Made by a program: the position numbers and the translations under genes
The notes under the pieces: model-generated
Told to the model about the DNA's origin: nothing
The model's database searches: none
What the model saw: the letters and a program-made list of their open reading frames with translations, nothing else
NCBI GenBank assembly: GCA_032717465.1
Contig: CM064715.1
Coordinates: 38,828,659 to 38,892,658, forward strand
From: Coenobita brevimanus
Lineage: Eukaryota > Arthropoda > Malacostraca > Decapoda > Coenobitidae
DNA: 64,000 nt
Direction: 5' to 3'
Part shown: piece after piece, positions 27,049-38,479 of the stretch
Position numbering within the stretch: the stretch's first letter is position 1
Layout of the letters: the number at the start of each line of letters is the position of its first letter

Positions 27049-27560
27049 TGGGGGGTGGGGGAGATCTAAAAGGCTGGTAGTCCATGACCGTTCAAGACAG
27101 ATTTGAAATTTCAGGAGTAGTGTAGTGTATCTTGGTTGCATGCTCCTTTTGGCACATTTTTTTCCCCTAACACTAGCGCCGCACTAGCGCCCTCTATGTT
27201 ATTTTCTTTTTAATTTTTGCTCTCCTGCGCAGTAAAAACCACTCAATTGATTGCTTTAAGAATGTTCCCGTATGTAGTCATCAACATATTGTATACTAGT
27301 GCAACTGGGTATTGATACTGAGATCCAACAAATACTTTTAGAGATACTGAGGAAAATCAAAATGGCCGCCTCATGCCTGAAAGTGCTAAATCGGAAAGTA
27401 TTTGCTCGATTTTGACCAAACTCGGTGAAAATGTAGTGGGTCATGAGTGAACATGTTTTGCATAGTATGAATGACCTTGACCTTGATCTCAAGGTCACAG
27501 GTCAAAATCCGCAAAAAAAAAAGTCATCCGAAAAGTCCCTTAATATTGCTTCGGCAAATT
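26941..27560 (+). mobile_element. Dispersed repeat family B (AAGGTCACAGGTCAAAATCC), shorter copy
   Basis: Begins TTAAGAGCTCCAC after an (ATT)n run, contains a (TA)n insert at 26989-27048, then GAGATCTAAAAGGCTGG through GATCCAACAAATACTTTT to AAGGTCACAGGTCAAAATCC. It is collinear with the arms at 51390-52335 and 52395-53310 but lacks about 55 bp near the 3-prime end, between CCCTTAA and TATTGCTTC. There is no transposase frame. Class unknown; it is bounded by ATT microsatellites on both sides. Confidence 0.8.
26989..27048. repeat. (TA)n microsatellite inside family B
   Basis: Perfect TA run. Confidence 0.97.
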
Positions 27561-27576
27561 CAGTATTCTAGACGTT

Positions 27577-27583
27577 ATTATTG

Positions 27584-27626
<43 letters not shown>

Positions 27627-27735
27627 CATTATTATTATAACAACAACAACAACAACAACAACTACTACTACTACTACTATTACTGCTACTACTACTACTA
27701 CTGCTGCTGCTACTAATAGTAATAATAATATTTTT
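27577..27735. repeat. (ATT)n(AAC)n(ACT)n trinucleotide cluster
   Basis: ATT, then AAC, then ACT/GCT units without intervening unique sequence. Poly-Tyr and poly-Ile/Val frames are spurious. Confidence 0.95.
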
Positions 27736-27949
27736 TTGTCATAATCAGGTAAATAAAAAAAAAAAAAAAAAAGGCGAGAAGTATAAACTTCGGGGGTAGG
27801 GTTGCGAGAGACAGACCCCAATCGTCCTAGGACGAGGTCATAGTGTAACCTCAGGGATCAGGGGATGAACAGGAAATCTGCTAACTTAATGCTTAAGTAT
27901 CTGAATAAATGAATGCCGACACAAAGCTATACACAACTTTTATGAACCT

Positions 27950-28110
27950 TCAGATTTTATTGTCGTTAACTTTTAGATAAAAAAATCAAATAAATAAAAA
28001 AAAAAAATCACGATTTTTTTAGCAAAAAAAAAAAAATTAATCACATGATTAAATCAATTTGATTTAATCCCTGCCAACCCTGCTACTACTACTACTACCG
28101 TACTACTATC
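27950..28110. mobile_element. AATCACGATT / GATTTAATCCCTGCC repeat fragment
   Basis: A-rich stretch followed by ATTAAATCAATTTGATTTAA, a near-palindrome, and TCCCTGCCAACCCTG, then CTA repeats. The phrase looks like the end of a widespread small transposon, an impression not checked by search. Confidence 0.4.
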
Positions 28111-28225
28111 ACTTCTACTACTTTCGCTCAGTAAAATTTGGACATCACATTCTTTTATTTATAGACATCCTGAAGAGTGTAATGTCAGTATTTATCATCT
28201 TTTTTACTACCTTAAGTATTACATT

Positions 28226-28480
28226 CAGTCTTTTAACCTCTTCACAACGATGGCCATTTTTCTTCAATGTTTAATAAAATGAAACGATTTAAATTTATAA
28301 AAAGACGAAATCAACCTTAGCCCAAATAAAATCGTCGGGGAGCTCCAAAGAAAAAAATCTCAAATGTGGTGACGTACTGTATATCGTTTTCTTCTGATCT
28401 CTAGACGATTTAATTCTGCATAGGAGAGACTCTTCGAAACAGAGAGGTTAGATATAGACCATAGTAACCCTTTTATTACC
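28226..28480. mobile_element. MITE-like segment with AAAATCGTC motif
   Basis: Begins TTAACCTCTTCACAACGATG, a variant of the CCCTTCAGT-type terminus, and contains AATAAAATCGTC at 28326-28337. No matching right terminus was found. Confidence 0.4.
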
Positions 28481-28482
28481 TC

Positions 28483-28735
28483 CGCAAACGAAGCTGGAGG
28501 AGGTTGTGTATTCACCTATGTTTGCTGGTCCACACGATATCTCCAAAAGTTCTCAGTGAAATTCAATGAAACTTTGTGGAAGGGTGGGCCAAGGGCCAAG
28601 AAGAACTGATTAAATTTGGGGGCTGATCCTGCTCCTATGTATCCCACATAATATCTGCACGGATCCGGATCCAGATCCTTTTTAATGGCAATGGCATTGG
28701 TGGAGGTATGAGCTCTCTGAGTGCTGTCTAGTTAT
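28483..28735 (+). mobile_element. Dispersed repeat family C (GGAAGGGTGGGCC), copy 1
   Basis: Runs from ATTACCTCCGCAAACGAAG through ATCTCCAAAAGTTCTCAGTG, TTTGTGGAAGGGTGGGCC and CGGATCCGGATC to GGCAATGGCATTGGTGGAGG and CTCTCTGAGTGCT. It is collinear with 46858-47192. The family has conserved order but no intact frame here. I believe relatives are common in aquatic animal genomes, from general familiarity only. Confidence 0.8.
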
Positions 28736-28856
28736 AAGAGATTTGTCTTAAGTAAAATAAAACCGTTTTTAGGTCACAGAAAAAATAAACCAGTATGCCA
28801 TCGTAGTGAAGAAGCTAAGGTATTGTATTCGTCCCTGAAGGTACATATTAATAAAA

Positions 28857-28892
28857 AAACACACACTCACACACACATACACACACACAGTA
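28857..28892. repeat. Imperfect (AC)n
   Basis: Short CA-rich run with TCAC and TACAC interruptions. Confidence 0.85.
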
Positions 28893-29147
28893 AGTACCGA
28901 AAAAATGAATAGATACATAAAAATGACTTGCTGCCAATTAAGCCCCGATCAATTAACTTCAAGGCCGCAGCCCTGATAAATAATATTGTTTTGTAGGGAA
29001 TATTTTGAGGACGTTTGATTAATCGACTGGAAGTTCTCGTTCACTTTATCAAATTCCTCTTCCTGATTTTAATATAATGAGGACCACGACGGCGACAACG
29101 GCAGTAATGATGATGATAATGATGATGACGATTATGTACCCTAGACA

Positions 29148-29440
29148 GCCTTTATTAACACCCTCATTACTACAGAGTTTTCCTTTATTAAATAAAATCG
29201 TCTACAGGAATCAATAATGTAAGGGCAAAAAAAAACGTGAAGTACAGGGCAGGCGTACTTTTGCATTCTTCTACAGTTTCTTCACACTGTCACCAGACGA
29301 TTTTATTCGTTCATACTACCACCAGACGATTTTCTTCAGCTGGGGAAGCGATTAGTGAACACTGTACTGTACAGTACATAATCACTTCAGTTCTTGGTCT
29401 CTCCCAAGCATAATGATATCGTCTGGCGGTAGCAGAAATA
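29148..29440. mobile_element. Cluster of AAAATCGTCTGGTGG motifs (nested MITE remnants)
   Basis: Four copies in under 300 bp: plus strand at 29191-29208 and 29411-29436, minus strand at 29291-29310 and 29318-29340. The two inward copies are only about 8 bp apart. The left side begins TTAACACCCTCATTAC. This looks like several insertions or rearranged copies of one small element. Confidence 0.5.
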
Positions 29441-30060
29441 AAACACAAACAGCCTCATTCTCCGCACTGGAAAGGTTTAGGAGACAAATATGGCCACTTG
29501 TAAATAACACTGCATTGATCTTAGAAAGGTGATGATAAATACAATGAATAAATACAATTTAAATGGATGTAAGGGAACAAAGCACACTATCAGGATGTGG
29601 CTTAACGGAATAGCCGAAAATTAACGGCCTTTTTAAACGCCGATATACAATTTACTTTTCAGTAACACTGCCTTTCCCGAAAAACAGGGTTACAATATAT
29701 AAAGACAACTGAAACTAAATTTAAAAACAATAAAAAATACCAGAACAGGCCTATCCCGGTTACAGGTAGTATTAACAATAGTACTGTAGTTAGCAACAGT
29801 AACTTAGATTAAACTCTTGCAATTCCAATGTTCATTTTATTCGACTGTAACAACGCTGCGGACTTGAATAAATACAAGCAAACGGATAAAACAGAGCATG
29901 CGCAAAACAAATCTCTGGACACATATAAATAGCAGCCGAGTACACAGTCAAATAGCGGGTAAAACACGCGAATTCCCCCATACACACACAGTGGGGGTGA
30001 TCCGTCTCCTTCCTTGTCACCCCGCCGGACAACCACCCAGCCAGCAAGTCTATCAACCAT
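29441..30060. other. Ordinary stretch, no gene recognised
   Basis: AT-rich to about 29,860, then more mixed. An 83-codon and a 105-codon minus frame (29809-30060, 29832-30149) show no domain. Confidence 0.45.
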
Positions 30061-30069
30061 TTAGCTTCA

Positions 30070-31130
30070 AAGGCAACCACCGCGCCTGTACCTCCACCAT
30101 CCCTTACCCCCCCTCCTTTACCCTCTCCCTCCATTACCCCTTCTTCCACTTACCCCCTCTCCCTTCCCGGCTTCTTCAATTCCTCACCCTTTACTCCCTT
30201 AAATATGAACTTTCTTCGTTGTTATACTGCACTGTGCATATTATCCATTCCTAACCACTTGTTCCTTCCTCACCCTTTGCTCCTTACTCTTCATTTACTC
30301 ACTCCCCCTCGCCACCCCCTTAGCTATCCATGCCCCTGTCTCCTTACCCATACTACCCTCTTAGCTGTTCATTCCCGTCATATCTCTTCCTCATCCCTAC
30401 CTACTTCCTCCCTCCACCTATTCCCTCAACCTTCCCATGTCTCATCAACTCACACTCGTTCACCTCAAACCCCCGTCTGACTACTCCCTCCATGCCTTAC
30501 GCAACCACTTACTCTCCCACCCATACATTTCTTTACCACACACACACACACACACACATACACATCTCCACGTCTTAGCAATTTCCTCCACTTTACTCCT
30601 CTCCTTCCCGTCTACCTACACCTTCCATCCCATATTCATCTACTCTCCCCACCCTAGCCACCCCTTGCCTATTAACCTCCCTCTCACTCATACTCATCCT
30701 ACTGTCCTCGATCTTAACTTCCTCCTGGCCTAGCTACTCCTCCCCACAAACCTCCCCCAGTGAACCTACTCTCTCTCCATCCGTTACCCATCAACTTATC
30801 CCGTCAAACCTTATTACACTTCCTCTATCTACTCCCGCCCCTGTCATACTCATCTCCACTCATTTCCTATTCCCATCGTTTATGCATTATTATCCATCCT
30901 CATCTTCAACCTACTCATGCACCACACTTTCTCTCCATGCTCTACAGTATTCTTCCTTTATCCACCACCTCTCTACAGTCTCCTTTCATGTTCTATCCAC
31001 TCCCTCTCCTTCTACCAAATCCCTCTACCTCTTACTCATTCACTCCCCACGCTCCCACCCGCCACTCCCACCCCCATCCCCTCCCCGTCCTTCCCTCCTC
31101 CTCCCCCCACCCACTCCTGTACCCACCACC
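30070..31130. repeat. Polypyrimidine/C-rich domain (CCTCACTCC-type)
   Basis: C/T-rich on the + strand with frequent CACTC, CCTCC and ACTC units and a short CA run at 30537-30566. The Pro/Ser/Leu/His-rich + frames (for example 176 residues at 30760-31290) are artefacts. Confidence 0.85.
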
Positions 31131-31134
31131 TGCC

Positions 31135-31530
31135 TCGGGGTCCCTCAAACACACGAACCAGACCCGAGTTGATTCAGATGTTTGTTCCTTGTTTTCGATG
31201 CACTCAAACGCGGCGGCGATGCGGGTCGGGCAAGTTTCGATTAGTGAAATATCCAATCAAGGACTAATCACCAGTCGCAGTCCGTCCTGATGGCCCAAAT
31301 CGTCCTCAACCACTTAACCAACGAGGACTCAGTATTCGACAATAACAAGTAAGGGCAGAGACTCGGGGACCTGGCGCTGAGTTGGGGACCTGCCTGTTTG
31401 CTCAGTCTTACCACCTCGACGCTAAACCCTTGCCTGGCGCGACTCCGGGAATTTCGGCCCTATCGCCACCCGGATATGAGGCTGAAGTTTCCCTGCCGCC
31501 CCGGAAGGTAAAGTGTTGACACTAGATGTT
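31135..31530. other. CpG-richer unique patch
   Basis: Contains clusters such as CGCGGCGGCGATGCGGGTCG and GGCGCGACTCCGGG between two simple-repeat domains. One donor-like CGGAAG|GTAAAG on the + strand lies near 31506. It could be a regulatory or exonic island, but no protein is recognised. Confidence 0.25.
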
Positions 31531-31769
31531 GGAGAGGGAGAGCAAGAGAGATGGAGAGAGGGAGGGAGAGAGAGAGAAGGATGGACGGCCGGTGGGAGCC
31601 TTAGCAAGCATTAACAAACTTGGGGATTTTTATGAAGACATTTGATTATGCTACAATGAATACTTTCTACACACAACATTACAAATATAAGGACCCTACA
31701 GCCAGCCAACACGAATAAGATATCACTTATGACTTCTGTATATACAACAGGAAACAGGCTTGAATGGTC

Positions 31770-31813
31770 TCTCTCTCTCTCTCTCTCCACAAACACACAC
31801 ACACACACACACA
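31770..31813. repeat. (CT)n(CA)n compound microsatellite
   Basis: A short CT run then CA run. A poly-A tract of about 28 bp follows at 31902-31929. Confidence 0.94.
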
Positions 31814-31901
31814 AAACACCACAGCTCACATGCCCCTCAGGTTACGGGAGAAAGTAGCATATTAGCAATGTCTGTGTTCCGTGTAAGTCGTAAAAGGCCA
31901 C

Positions 31902-31932
<31 letters not shown>

Positions 31933-31968
31933 GCGTGGGAGTTGCTGGGAACCTCCTTATATCTCCTA

Positions 31969-32199
31969 AATCCCTTCAGTACGATCACGCAGATTTACCT
32001 TTACTTTATTATTACAACCTTCATATGGATTTATTTACTTATTTATTTATTTATTTTGGCTTAGGGAAGACTTTACGAATCGGACAGGTGTGATATAGCC
32101 TTCACTGATCCGTTAAATAAGATAGGCGTTTCCTCAGCTGAATGCGAAGGCCTAAAATAACATGGAACTACAAAATGACGTCATCAGACTGAAGGGGTT
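31969..32199. mobile_element. Complete MITE, family D, with CCCTTCAGT terminal inverted repeats
   Basis: The left end reads CCCTTCAGTACGATCACG. The right end, complemented, reads CCCCTTCAGTCTGATGACG. The roughly 20-bp ends match at most positions in inverted orientation, enclosing 231 bp with no coding capacity. It carries a TTTA repeat at about 32032-32056. That is the anatomy of a non-autonomous DNA transposon. No clear target-site duplication is visible. Similar termini appear at 356, 446, 23461, 36410 (complement), 45478 (complement) and 46181. Confidence 0.75.
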
Positions 32200-32815
32200 G
32201 GCACTCAGCAACCTCAGTAGCTTCCTTATCTGCGGCCATTAAAAAAAGTGGAATGGGGCTGACGGTTGTGGTACGATGGGGTTGACATCTTCCAAAAATA
32301 TGGTCATCCCGGGTACCTTAAAAAGAGTGGTCTTGCGACAGAGCTCATAAAAAAAGTGGACTTAGTGCAGAATACACTATAAAGGGTGATATATAACAGA
32401 AAGGGTAAGCTTGCTATAGGAGACATTGAGTAAACTAATGGCAGGATACGCTAATAATGATGGACATGCAATATGATGCGGTATACACCTTGTGCAGTAA
32501 TGATATGGTGAACCTGGAGTGGATTTAAAACAAAAAAATCATGACACAAAACGCCGACTAGCGATAGGATGAAGTTGGAATCTTTCGGTAATGTAGCCAT
32601 CCCAGATCAACTGTCGGAACTGGGCATTTGACTACTGAATGAAGAACAAAGTATAGACGAGGGTATAGATATCCCTCCCTCCCACAAACACAATGCTACC
32701 CATTAAGTACAATGACTCCATATAGGCTTCTTATTACTTCCAGACAACTTTCTTCAAGGCAATGGAGACTTAAACAAACTGAAAGGGTTAGATAGTATAT
32801 GTAGGTGTAAGGGTA
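32200..32815. other. Ordinary stretch, no gene recognised
   Basis: Contains loosely repeated AAAAAGTGG phrases (32240-32360) and one minus-strand copy of the internal motif as CAGACAACTTTCTTC (about 32741-32756). Confidence 0.45.
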
Positions 32816-32819
32816 TGGG

Positions 32820-33160
32820 GTCAGTGCACAAGTGTGTGAATGTATTTAAGCAGTGTGTGAATTAAAGTGTGAGTGTATGTGCGAGTGTGCACAAGTGAAT
32901 GTGTACGTGTGGTTTTGTGTGCAAGAGCTAAAGTGTGGGTGTGTATAAGTGACTGTGTACAATACGTGTGGCTGTGTGTGGAAATGAGCGTGTACGATAA
33001 TGGTGAGCACCAGTGAGTGTGTGCCTGTAAATATGTGCAAGTGAGTGTGTAAGTGTGAACGTATACAGGCGAGTGTGTAAGTGTGAGCGTGTGCAAGTAA
33101 GTGTGTAAGTGTGGGCGTGTGCAAGTGAGTGTGTAAGTGTGAGCGTGTGTGTGTTTTGAG
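32820..33160. repeat. GTGTGTAAGTGTGAGCGTGTGC minisatellite, 28-bp period
   Basis: The phrase AGTGTGTAAGTGTG starts near 33043, 33071, 33099 and 33127, a 28-bp period; upstream units are more diverged. The Thr/His-rich minus frames are spurious. Confidence 0.85.
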
Positions 33161-33234
33161 AGTCAACCATTACGTGTTGACTCCGACCATCCCAAAGTTT
33201 ACAAAAACACGAAAATAAGCCAAGGGTGCCGTTG

Positions 33235-34680
33235 GCCAAACCTTGGGGGGAAGGGGGGATCGATGGGGAAGAGGCAGGTGCGTGGGTGCGAGGAAGAGGA
33301 AAGAGGATGGGGAGAAGGAATGACTGGGGAGGTAAAGGAGAGGGGACATGAGGGGTCGGTGGGGAGAAGAGAAAAGGGGAAGGGTCGAAGAGAATAGGAT
33401 GAATGTGATGACTGGTGGAAGAAGGGGAGCTGATTAGAAGCGTAGAGGAGTAGGTGGGGAGAAAAGGAAAGGGGGATAAGGAGAAGATGACGGTCGATAC
33501 GTTGATATGGGGAAGAGGAGGGAGGGTGAATAGGGGGAAGACGAAGGAGGGTCGATATGGGGAAGAGGAGGTAGGGTAGGTGGAAAGAAGAAGACAGGGG
33601 AGGGAGCGATGATAAGTGGTAGTGGTGGGGGTGAGGGATGAAGCAAAGATATGGGGAGATAAGGATAGGGGAAGGGGCATACGGTACGAAGATGAGAGGG
33701 AACTGAGGATGGGAGAAGGGAGTGGGAGAATAATGGGGAGGACAATGAAGAGAGGTAGGAGAGTAAGAGCGGTAGGGATGAAGCGGAAATAATGGAAAAC
33801 GGAGGGAGAGGATAACAGAGAAGAGTATAGAGGAGATGGGAAAGATGAAATGGATACCACAGAGACGAAAGGGGGAAAGATAATGACGAGAACTCCGCAG
33901 AATATCATGACGGTGAAGACAAGAGGGATGTGGAGGGAGGGGATGAAATAGAGATACGGGAGAGAAAATAAAAAGGGGGAGGTGACATAAAGGAAGGACA
34001 GTAATTGGTAATGAAATGGGGAAAGGACAGTAGTTAGTAATGGAACTTGGTGGAATGGTTGGGGCGTGGGGATGAAGGAAAAGACGAAAGGGAGTGGATG
34101 GAGAAGATGGGGATAACAGGAGAAGAGAGAGTGGGAAAAAGAGAGACAGGGGAGGAAGAGAAAAGTCAGGGGAGATGATAAAAACAGGGAGAGATTAATC
34201 AGCAGGGAGGAGACGGAAAAGAGGGAGAGGGAGGAACAGATGGAGGATTGGTAAGTAGAAAAACTGAGAGGGATAGGTTATGGTAGTGGAAGGGAATGAA
34301 CTGAGAAGGGTCTTATAGAATGAGGATGGGTGCACAAGACAGGGGAAATATAATTCCGGGTAGCTAATACAAGACGAAAATGGTGAAGGAAAAGGCAAAA
34401 GAGTGGAGTGGAAGGAAGGATGAAAGACCGATGGGGAACAGAAAAGGGAGGGAAACGTGATGGAGAAGGAATAGAAGGGAGGAAGGAGGAAGGGGAAAGG
34501 AACACGAAAACGAGAGAAAGGGGGCTGGCAGAGGAGAAGGACGAAAAAGTGATAAAAGATCGAAAGGATATGCAAGGAGAAGGAAGTGAAACGCGAGAGA
34601 GAAATGTTAATGGAAGGCAAGAGAAAAATGAGGAAGGAAAGCGAGAACGTGGAATGAGCATTAAATATTTACAAAGGAGA
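33235..34680. repeat. Polypurine domain (GGGAGA/GGGGAAG-rich)
   Basis: About 1.4 kb of G/A-rich + strand with short GGGGAAGAGGAGG-type recurrences. Long minus-strand frames up to 326 residues are compositional. Confidence 0.88.
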
Positions 34681-34921
34681 TTAAAAACATATATGTATTT
34701 AAAAAAAAAAAAAAAAAGTCGACTGGCAGTAACATACAATAAACTAAACGCTAGGCAAAATAACAAAACAATCAATAAAAAGCTATTTACGAATTTCCAT
34801 GACAACAGACGTGCAAAGTAATGTAAGAAAAAGGAGAAATAAATAATGGTTAAAGAGGAATTCAACGCTTCACTCCTTGGTAAACATCACTGTAACAAAC
34901 TTGAAATCAAGGAATGAACCA

Positions 34922-34926
<5 letters not shown>

Positions 34927-34973
<47 letters not shown>
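34927..34973. repeat. (CT)n microsatellite
   Basis: Perfect CT run. Confidence 0.98.
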
Positions 34974-34977
<4 letters not shown>

Positions 34978-35019
34978 TGTAAGTATCGTATTTGGTGACT
35001 AACTATTGTACTTATGGAG

Positions 35020-35520
35020 GAAAAGATCGGCGATTAGGAGACGAAAGTGCAAAAGAGGGAGATGAGGAGAAGGTACAGCGACGAACAGTGAACATAACTG
35101 AGTGTGAGCCGAATGTGTGAGGAATAATGGATGAAAGGGGAGAGATTGGAAAGAGGATGAACGCTTGAGGAAACAAAGGCGAAAGGATACAGGGGGAAGG
35201 AGGAGGTGAACAGCAGCAGGAACGAGTACAAAAGAAGGAAGAAGGGGAGCTGTGAAAAAAAAAAGGGGGGTGGGGGTGGGGGCGAATAGTGGACATGAAG
35301 AACATGCAAAACGGAAAAGAATGAGTGTGGGATGAAGAGCTGAACAGGGAAGTGAGGGGAAGTGTGAACAAAGGGAATATAATGGACGAGGGGAATATGA
35401 GATGAAGGGAAGGAGTGGTGAACGAGAGAAGACGATGTTACAAACGAAATGTATGAGAGAGGAAGGGAGGCGAGTGAAGGACGAGTGGAGCCTAATGGAC
35501 GCGGAGGGAGAAAAAGGGAC
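35020..35520. other. Purine-rich stretch without a gene
   Basis: GGAG/GGAAAG-rich with a GGGGTGGGGGTGGGGG run at 35268-35283. No gene seen. Confidence 0.7.
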
Positions 35521-35589
35521 GGGTACATCTGAAGCACTGTTTGTACTGCGTCTGAGGCTGTTACATCGCACTGGTACCATTCACTTACC

Positions 35590-37255
35590 TCGTCATTAAT
35601 CGTTCAACGCATGAGCAAAGAACAAAATCAATTAAAAAGATGGATTTACTGCTCTCCTTACCCCGGCCGAAATCTCGAAAGACCGGGGCAGTAGGATGAT
35701 TCGAGGCTAGACTACCGTAGTCCATATCATTTACGCCAAAGGAGACCACCCTATGTCCCTGCCAGCGTTTGCGTGATAGAAAACCTCCGACCACCCCTGT
35801 CCTTAACAGACAAACTACAGAACTTTCATGCTGCAATAATTTAATACGGTATATTTAAATATGAGAAAACTGCACTACTATGACTCTTCGACCAATGTTA
35901 AATATCTTCAGAAATAAAGGTCTGTATTACAGTATGCTAAAATAATATCTAACATGACTTATACTATACAGATTTTGCAGTAAAGCTAAATACAGTAGTG
36001 TAGTGATTATGTCGAAATACTTTCAATATTCAGTAGCTAAACCTGCCTTACAGTTATAGTTCGAAAATAAAGGAAACAAACCATGCCACCATTTCAATAA
36101 AGGTATCTAGGATTAATGACTGCTGACTTAAAAAATGTTAGTCCAATAAATCTTTAACAACTTGAGCAACAGAGAGTACTTGGTATTTTACACTCGCTAG
36201 CGGATGACGATTTCATTCAACACAGGACAGACTCAGTAGGATGAAATTAATGGGATCTTTACTTATACTGAATACAATCATCTGGTGGTTGCTGAAATAT
36301 TTAAAAAATAGCAGCATCATCAGCAAGGTTAATGAACACTTTCTGACTTCAGCTCCAGGAATGAAATCGTCTGGTAGTGGTAAATACATACTGTAATAAG
36401 TCATGGTGCTGATGGGGTTAACAGCCAGTAACACTTGGTTATTTTTATATACCGTAGTACTTAACTGTCAGTCGAGCTTAAGATACATTTTTATTTTTAT
36501 TTTCACCAACAAGTATTAAAAAAAAAGGGTATGCCTATTAAAAGCAGGTCCGAAGGTTTCTTTAGCACAATACAAATATGTTCACAAGCGAATCTAACAC
36601 GCAAAGTCACTTCCAGCAAGACATTATACCGACTGTTAAGTGGAAGGGGTCTGGCCTAAGGGACTGTTTGCGAATAGTAGGACAAATTGCTCGGCTGTTT
36701 ACTGTTCGCTGGTGTAAATATTGACCCAAGGGCTTTCCATCACACCAAAATTTTCCAAATCGTGTAAACTTCGAAGGAGCCACGAAGATTCTTAAGATAC
36801 GTACCGTACTGTATGACATCATTCCCTTTGATTTTCAGACAATTGTCGCTGCCTTTAAGCTTAAGAATTAGTACAAATTACCACTTCCTTCACTTGTATA
36901 CTGATGTGCAAAAAAAAAAAAAGTTTGTGACAGAATACAAAGAAATAGACGAAAACTCTGTAACTTTGGGCTTATTATCGTACAGCAGATGAATATTTTT
37001 TTCCTCTCAATATTGTTGTATAATAGAGACCCTACTTGAACCACTTGATATCGGGTATGTGCCCAAACCGTGCCTTAGGCTACTTGCATACACGTTAAGT
37101 TGTACAAACAATGAAGACTTTGCAGTAAGGGACTCTTTAACACATTTTATGTTGCAGAATAATATCAACGAAGACAATCGCCAGTTGACTTCTTCAACTA
37201 GAAGCCGTATTTCCTCTTTTATTTGTGCTCAGTCTAGACAATTTTATTCGGTTTA
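35590..37255. other. AT-rich ordinary stretch with several family D-type motifs
   Basis: Motif copies lie at 36202-36220 (minus), 36269-36295 (plus), 36361-36382 (plus) and 37233-37256 (minus). A complement of the CCCTTCAGT-type end (GATGGGGTTAA) lies at about 36411. No supported gene. Confidence 0.5.
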
Positions 37256-37620
37256 AGGACACTTTCCAAACTCGGGGGACTAGATATGGGCTTCATTAAT
37301 TCTTTCACTATTCGATATCCTCCGTAACATAGGTATTATTGGCTCCTGGTGACTGAACTGAACAAGTTAACAGACGTAAGGCATCCGTTATAAGATTAAT
37401 TTCTACTGCCGTGTTGAGGTCACTGAAACTCCACTCGCTAGTTCTCGCATGCTATTCTAATTTTTCTGAACTGACAAGAACAAGCTTACTCATCTTGAGC
37501 AACGCAAAGATAACACTAGAAATACTTTATGTACTCGTATGTTTGGCTTAAATTGGTATAATTGGTAATGAAGAAATTGTAGTGAACGAACCACTGCCCA
37601 CTCAGCAGCACTTCGACAGA

Positions 37621-37680
37621 GCTTTGTATTTACTGCCGCACTGAAATCTCCAGCGGCTACCATCTCTCCTATTAACATGC
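37621..37680 (+). repeat. Dispersed repeat family E, copy 1
   Basis: Contains TATTTACTGCCGCACTGAAA, then CTCC, GGCTACCAT and ATTAACATGC, all shared with 39784-39842 in the same order. Confidence 0.75.
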
Positions 37681-38211
37681 AGTTTTGTTTTCTCTCGTCA
37701 AGGCCGACTGTAGCTTCATGGACGGGAACTGAACCACCCTTAATAACGCAAAAGAGACATTTATAAAATACAATAACTGTGAAAAAAAAAAAAAAATGGA
37801 ATAACAGGTCTATCACGTCCGCACCGAGCTTTTTATCTGGAACCGCGGTGTAATAACCTACAGCAGAGTGATAGAGAACAACAATGGGTTCTAATCCGAG
37901 TCTGCCTCTTCCACATCGAGTTTTGTATCTACACCCACGCTGACACCACCTAAAGCGCAGCACACAATTAACATTTTCCAATCCCCAGTCATTTAATTGG
38001 TCACTTGTTTATGTCAGTGGAATCAAACTCTCAAATGGCACGATCTACTGTATGCAAAAGAACAGGAATATAAGAAAATGGATAATATAACACTCAACAT
38101 AATGTAGGCAGTTAACCAGTTATTACACAGTATCTAAAAGTATCACATATAAATTTGTTATAAGCGAGAATAAGGTGCGACAGATATCTAAATGGTAAAC
38201 TATGATATACC

Positions 38212-38212
38212 C

Positions 38213-38247
<35 letters not shown>

Positions 38248-38269
38248 GTTGTTGTTGTTGTTGTTGTTG

Positions 38270-38306
<37 letters not shown>
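38212..38306. repeat. (TTA)n(TTG)n(TTA)n trinucleotide array
   Basis: TTA units, then about nine TTG units, then TTA again, without unique sequence between. Confidence 0.97.
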
Positions 38307-38479
38307 CATTAACAATTTTTTTTTTCTACTTAGGCGTACGTCCCAATCTAATGTTTTTCCAATTAAATGCGAGAAAAGTGTCCTGTCCAACCGAACCCCC
38401 AGAGTTCATGTTTCAAGGTCCAAAGAAAGGAGGACAGATAAGGGAAGGTTACACGGAGCTTCCAAGGACACTCCTGAGG

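Noticed and set aside
33000..35580. Several minus-strand frames of 100-326 residues
   Set aside because: Composition-driven in purine-rich sequence; Ser/Pro/Leu/Phe only.
37490..37981. 163-codon minus-strand frame in non-repetitive sequence
   Set aside because: About two or three chance frames of this length are expected in six-frame reading of 64 kb. It overlaps a dispersed repeat (37621-37680) and shows no domain.
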